Below, piece after piece: positions 62,241 through 64,000 of a DNA stretch of 64,000 nt (position 1 is the stretch's first letter; the number at the start of each line of letters is the position of its first letter). Both the position numbers and the translations under genes were made by a program. The notes below the pieces were generated by a model. It was not told the DNA's origin. It saw nothing but the letters and a program-made list of their open reading frames with translations, and did not search any database. Source of the stretch: Apteryx mantelli (Eukaryota > Chordata > Aves > Apterygiformes > Apterygidae); assembly GCF_036417845.1 (NCBI RefSeq), contig NC_089979.1:10159424-10223423 (forward strand), written 5' to 3'.

Positions 62241-63343
62241 GGAAATAATTTAAAAATTCCTATACACATTCTCCATGGATAATGGTGAATTGCTTACAGT
62301 GTGGCAAGTACACAGGTTGCCCAATACCCATACTTAAGGGAAGTTAACTAGATCGTTGTACAGAGTAACAGTATGTGGCTTTTATGTTCCTAATTGCACA
62401 AATCTAGACTAGCATTTATTTTGACTTTATTTTGTGCTTTTTCATAATGGTTCTTTCTGATGCTAACTTGTTTGTTTTCTTACGTCAGATTGTGAGTGGG
62501 TAGTGAGAACTTGTTGCTTCCAAAAAGTAGCCAGAAATCTAATCCTAAATTTGTCATTATTTAATAATAACTTCTGTTTTTTGAAGTTAATGCTGTCTCC
62601 AGAGAATCTGATACTCAGAATGATGAAATCCTTAAAATGCACATTTGAATATTGCTTTACAAATATTCCCTTTCAATCACATTATGTTACTTGCATATGT
62701 TTGCAAGAGCAGGTCTGAAGTCCCTTTCTTTTGATTTGCTACTTTTCATCTTCTGTATGTATAAAATTACACTGTGGAGTTTGTGGAGGAAAAGTTAGTA
62801 TGATAGATTATGTGAACTTGTGGTACTTGCTAAAACTATTGTCGTAAATTATTTATAACTGAAAAAAAAGTATTTTTTTCCATGGACTTTTGTCTTTCAC
62901 ATTCGTTTTCTTTCTTTGCTTGCGTGTATATATTTTGTGTCTTTAGGGGGAAGACGACTGCTGTGGGGAAAACCATAGAAATCAGCAAGTGATTTAGTTG
63001 TAATGGAAAGTATAGGGCTGTAGTAGAAGCTTTAGTAACTGTATGGGGAGGGGGGGAGAGGGGCTGAAATATGTTACCTTGTGATTAAATGCTTTGTCCC
63101 TTCCAAAGCTAATAGTATTTTTCTTTTAGTTCTGTCACTGCTGTTCTCTGCCCTCAGAGCATTTTCAGTTCTTTAATTCAACTTGAAGGGGACAAATGAC
63201 CTGACACCTTCCTGGGGGCTGAATATGTTGCATCGGCAGTTTTTCCAGCCTCTGAAACTATTTATTTTGTATTTTTAAAATGTTGTAGGGTATTCTAATG
63301 ATCAATGACATAAGTATTTAAAATTTATTTTTTATTATTGTAG

Positions 63344-63416
63344 GCATTGGATCAAGACAGGACTGCACTACAGAAAGTGAAAAAATCTGTGAAAGCAATA
63401 TATAGTTCAGGACAAG
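63344..63416 (+). CDS. ASAP1: ASAP1 coding exon 2 (residues 43-66 and first base of 67)
   Basis: This exon continues the N-terminal BAR (arfaptin-like) region that shapes membranes and helps dimerise the protein. It encodes ALDQDRTALQKVKKSVKAIY followed by SSGQ, fully colinear with ASAP1. ASAP2 differs here (ALDVDRM type, from memory). The acceptor is attgtag|GCA after a T-rich tract and the donor is CAAG|gtaagg. The exon is 73 nt, entering in phase 0 and leaving in phase 1, so the next codon begins with G, consistent with the D that follows SGQ in known ASAP1. Basic residues KVKK are preserved, and there is no stop or frameshift, so the gene looks functional. Confidence 0.95.
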
Positions 63417-64000
63417 GTAAGGCTTTGTTTCCAGTTTTACATGAGAATCTAAACATCTGATTACAAGTTTGAGAAGTTTGCCTTGCAATTTACCCTGTTC
63501 AAGTGTATAGAATAAGAGATGCTTGTCTGTATAGTAGTATTTTGGGATTCAACATTTTAAAATGTTCTTTCTTTGTTTCTGATTGTACATGGAAATAGCA
63601 TGTTCTCCAACTCTTTCACCCTCATTCCTTTCCACCTGGACGTCTTCTAATCAGCAGCTCGTTCTAAATATTTGATTAGAAAATCGCAGTTCCTATTCCC
63701 CAGCACTCATAATCTGTTCAGCAAATGTTTTCCTTCTTTAGAGCAGCTTCTTAGGAGCTTTTCCTTAGAAAGGAGATTATTTCTGTGCTCTTTGTTTTGT
63801 CCCATTAACTTGTGTTTATGAAGGTTTTTTATTTTTAATGTGTTATAGATTCTTAACTTTTCTCTTCTGCCAGTCACTAATATTTTTGTTCAGCTAGCAC
63901 CATGTTTTAATAAGCTTTTCCGAAACATCAGTTGATGACAAATGTTTTCCCGGTAGATTGTGAAACCAGATACAAAGTGAGAATAACACTTGATAAAGGT
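63417..64000 (+). other. ASAP1: start of ASAP1 intron 2
   Basis: Begins with gtaagg after the first base of codon 67 and runs off the right edge. It is AT-rich, and I see no further ASAP1 exon before the window ends. Confidence 0.85.

Larger units (their letters stand above)
15390..63343 (+). other. ASAP1: ASAP1 intron 1 (about 48 kb)
   Basis: The intron starts with gtacat after codon 42 and ends with a T-rich tract and ttgtag before GCA TTG GAT, so it is phase 0 and 47,954 bp long. Very long 5' introns are usual for this gene. The sense strand is T-rich, as expected for a long transcribed intron. Contents are listed separately: CR1 copies, GC patches, simple repeats and two protein-like segments. 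Stretches not listed (for example 15.8-18.1, 18.4-22.5, 23.3-27.3, 31.2-37.4, 38.4-44.0, 48.2-50.1, 52-56.9 and 59.6-63.3 kb) are AT-rich intronic DNA in which I recognise no exon, RNA gene or named repeat. Confidence 0.9.

Overview
The window is vertebrate nuclear DNA, most likely from a bird. Its repeats are almost all CR1 LINE fragments. The clearest ends, near 59.3 kb and at 22.6-23.3 kb, carry the avian-type CR1 3' end (a short repeated 'attctgtgatt'-like tail on the CR1 strand). I saw no Alu, B1 or other abundant mammalian SINE, no tRNA or rRNA gene, no CRISPR array and no bacterial-style operon.

The one gene I can name is ASAP1 (ArfGAP with SH3 domain, ankyrin repeat and PH domain 1), on the + strand. 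Its 5' part is present: a GC-rich CpG-island promoter (about 14.0-15.8 kb), coding exon 1 (15264-15389, residues 1-42 from MPDQ), a very long phase-0 intron (15390-63343, 47,954 bp), coding exon 2 (63344-63416, the next 24 codons plus one base), and the start of the following intron. The two exons join in frame and give the start of the N-terminal BAR region. The PH, ArfGAP, ankyrin, proline-rich and SH3 parts lie beyond the right edge.

The left 14 kb is intergenic DNA upstream of ASAP1. It holds an old CR1 copy (12.2-12.5 kb), a possible ancient MIR/CORE-SINE-like remnant (1.5-1.8 kb), a pyrimidine-rich block (3.1-3.9 kb), and an unexplained set of minus-strand open segments at 7.6-11.3 kb that may be a decayed transposon or an unannotated gene. 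From mammalian synteny the next gene upstream should be ADCY8, but none of its exons is visible here.

Intron 1 is AT-rich and T-biased on the sense strand. It contains four clear CR1 copies and one doubtful one, many homopolymer and alternating purine-pyrimidine tracts, and several isolated GC/CpG patches (44.0-44.6, 47.8-48.2, 51.0-51.2 and 57.5-57.7 kb) that could be regulatory or LTR-derived. Two short protein-like segments (18.2 kb and 45.3 kb) deserve a transcript check. The 45.3-kb one is a 111-nt open segment flanked by splice-like signals and would fit ASAP1 in frame.

I see no convincing new biological system. The most useful leads are the acceptor-like signal just upstream of the ASAP1 start codon, the 45.3-kb candidate cassette exon, the 18.2-kb protein-like segment and the minus-strand open-frame cluster.
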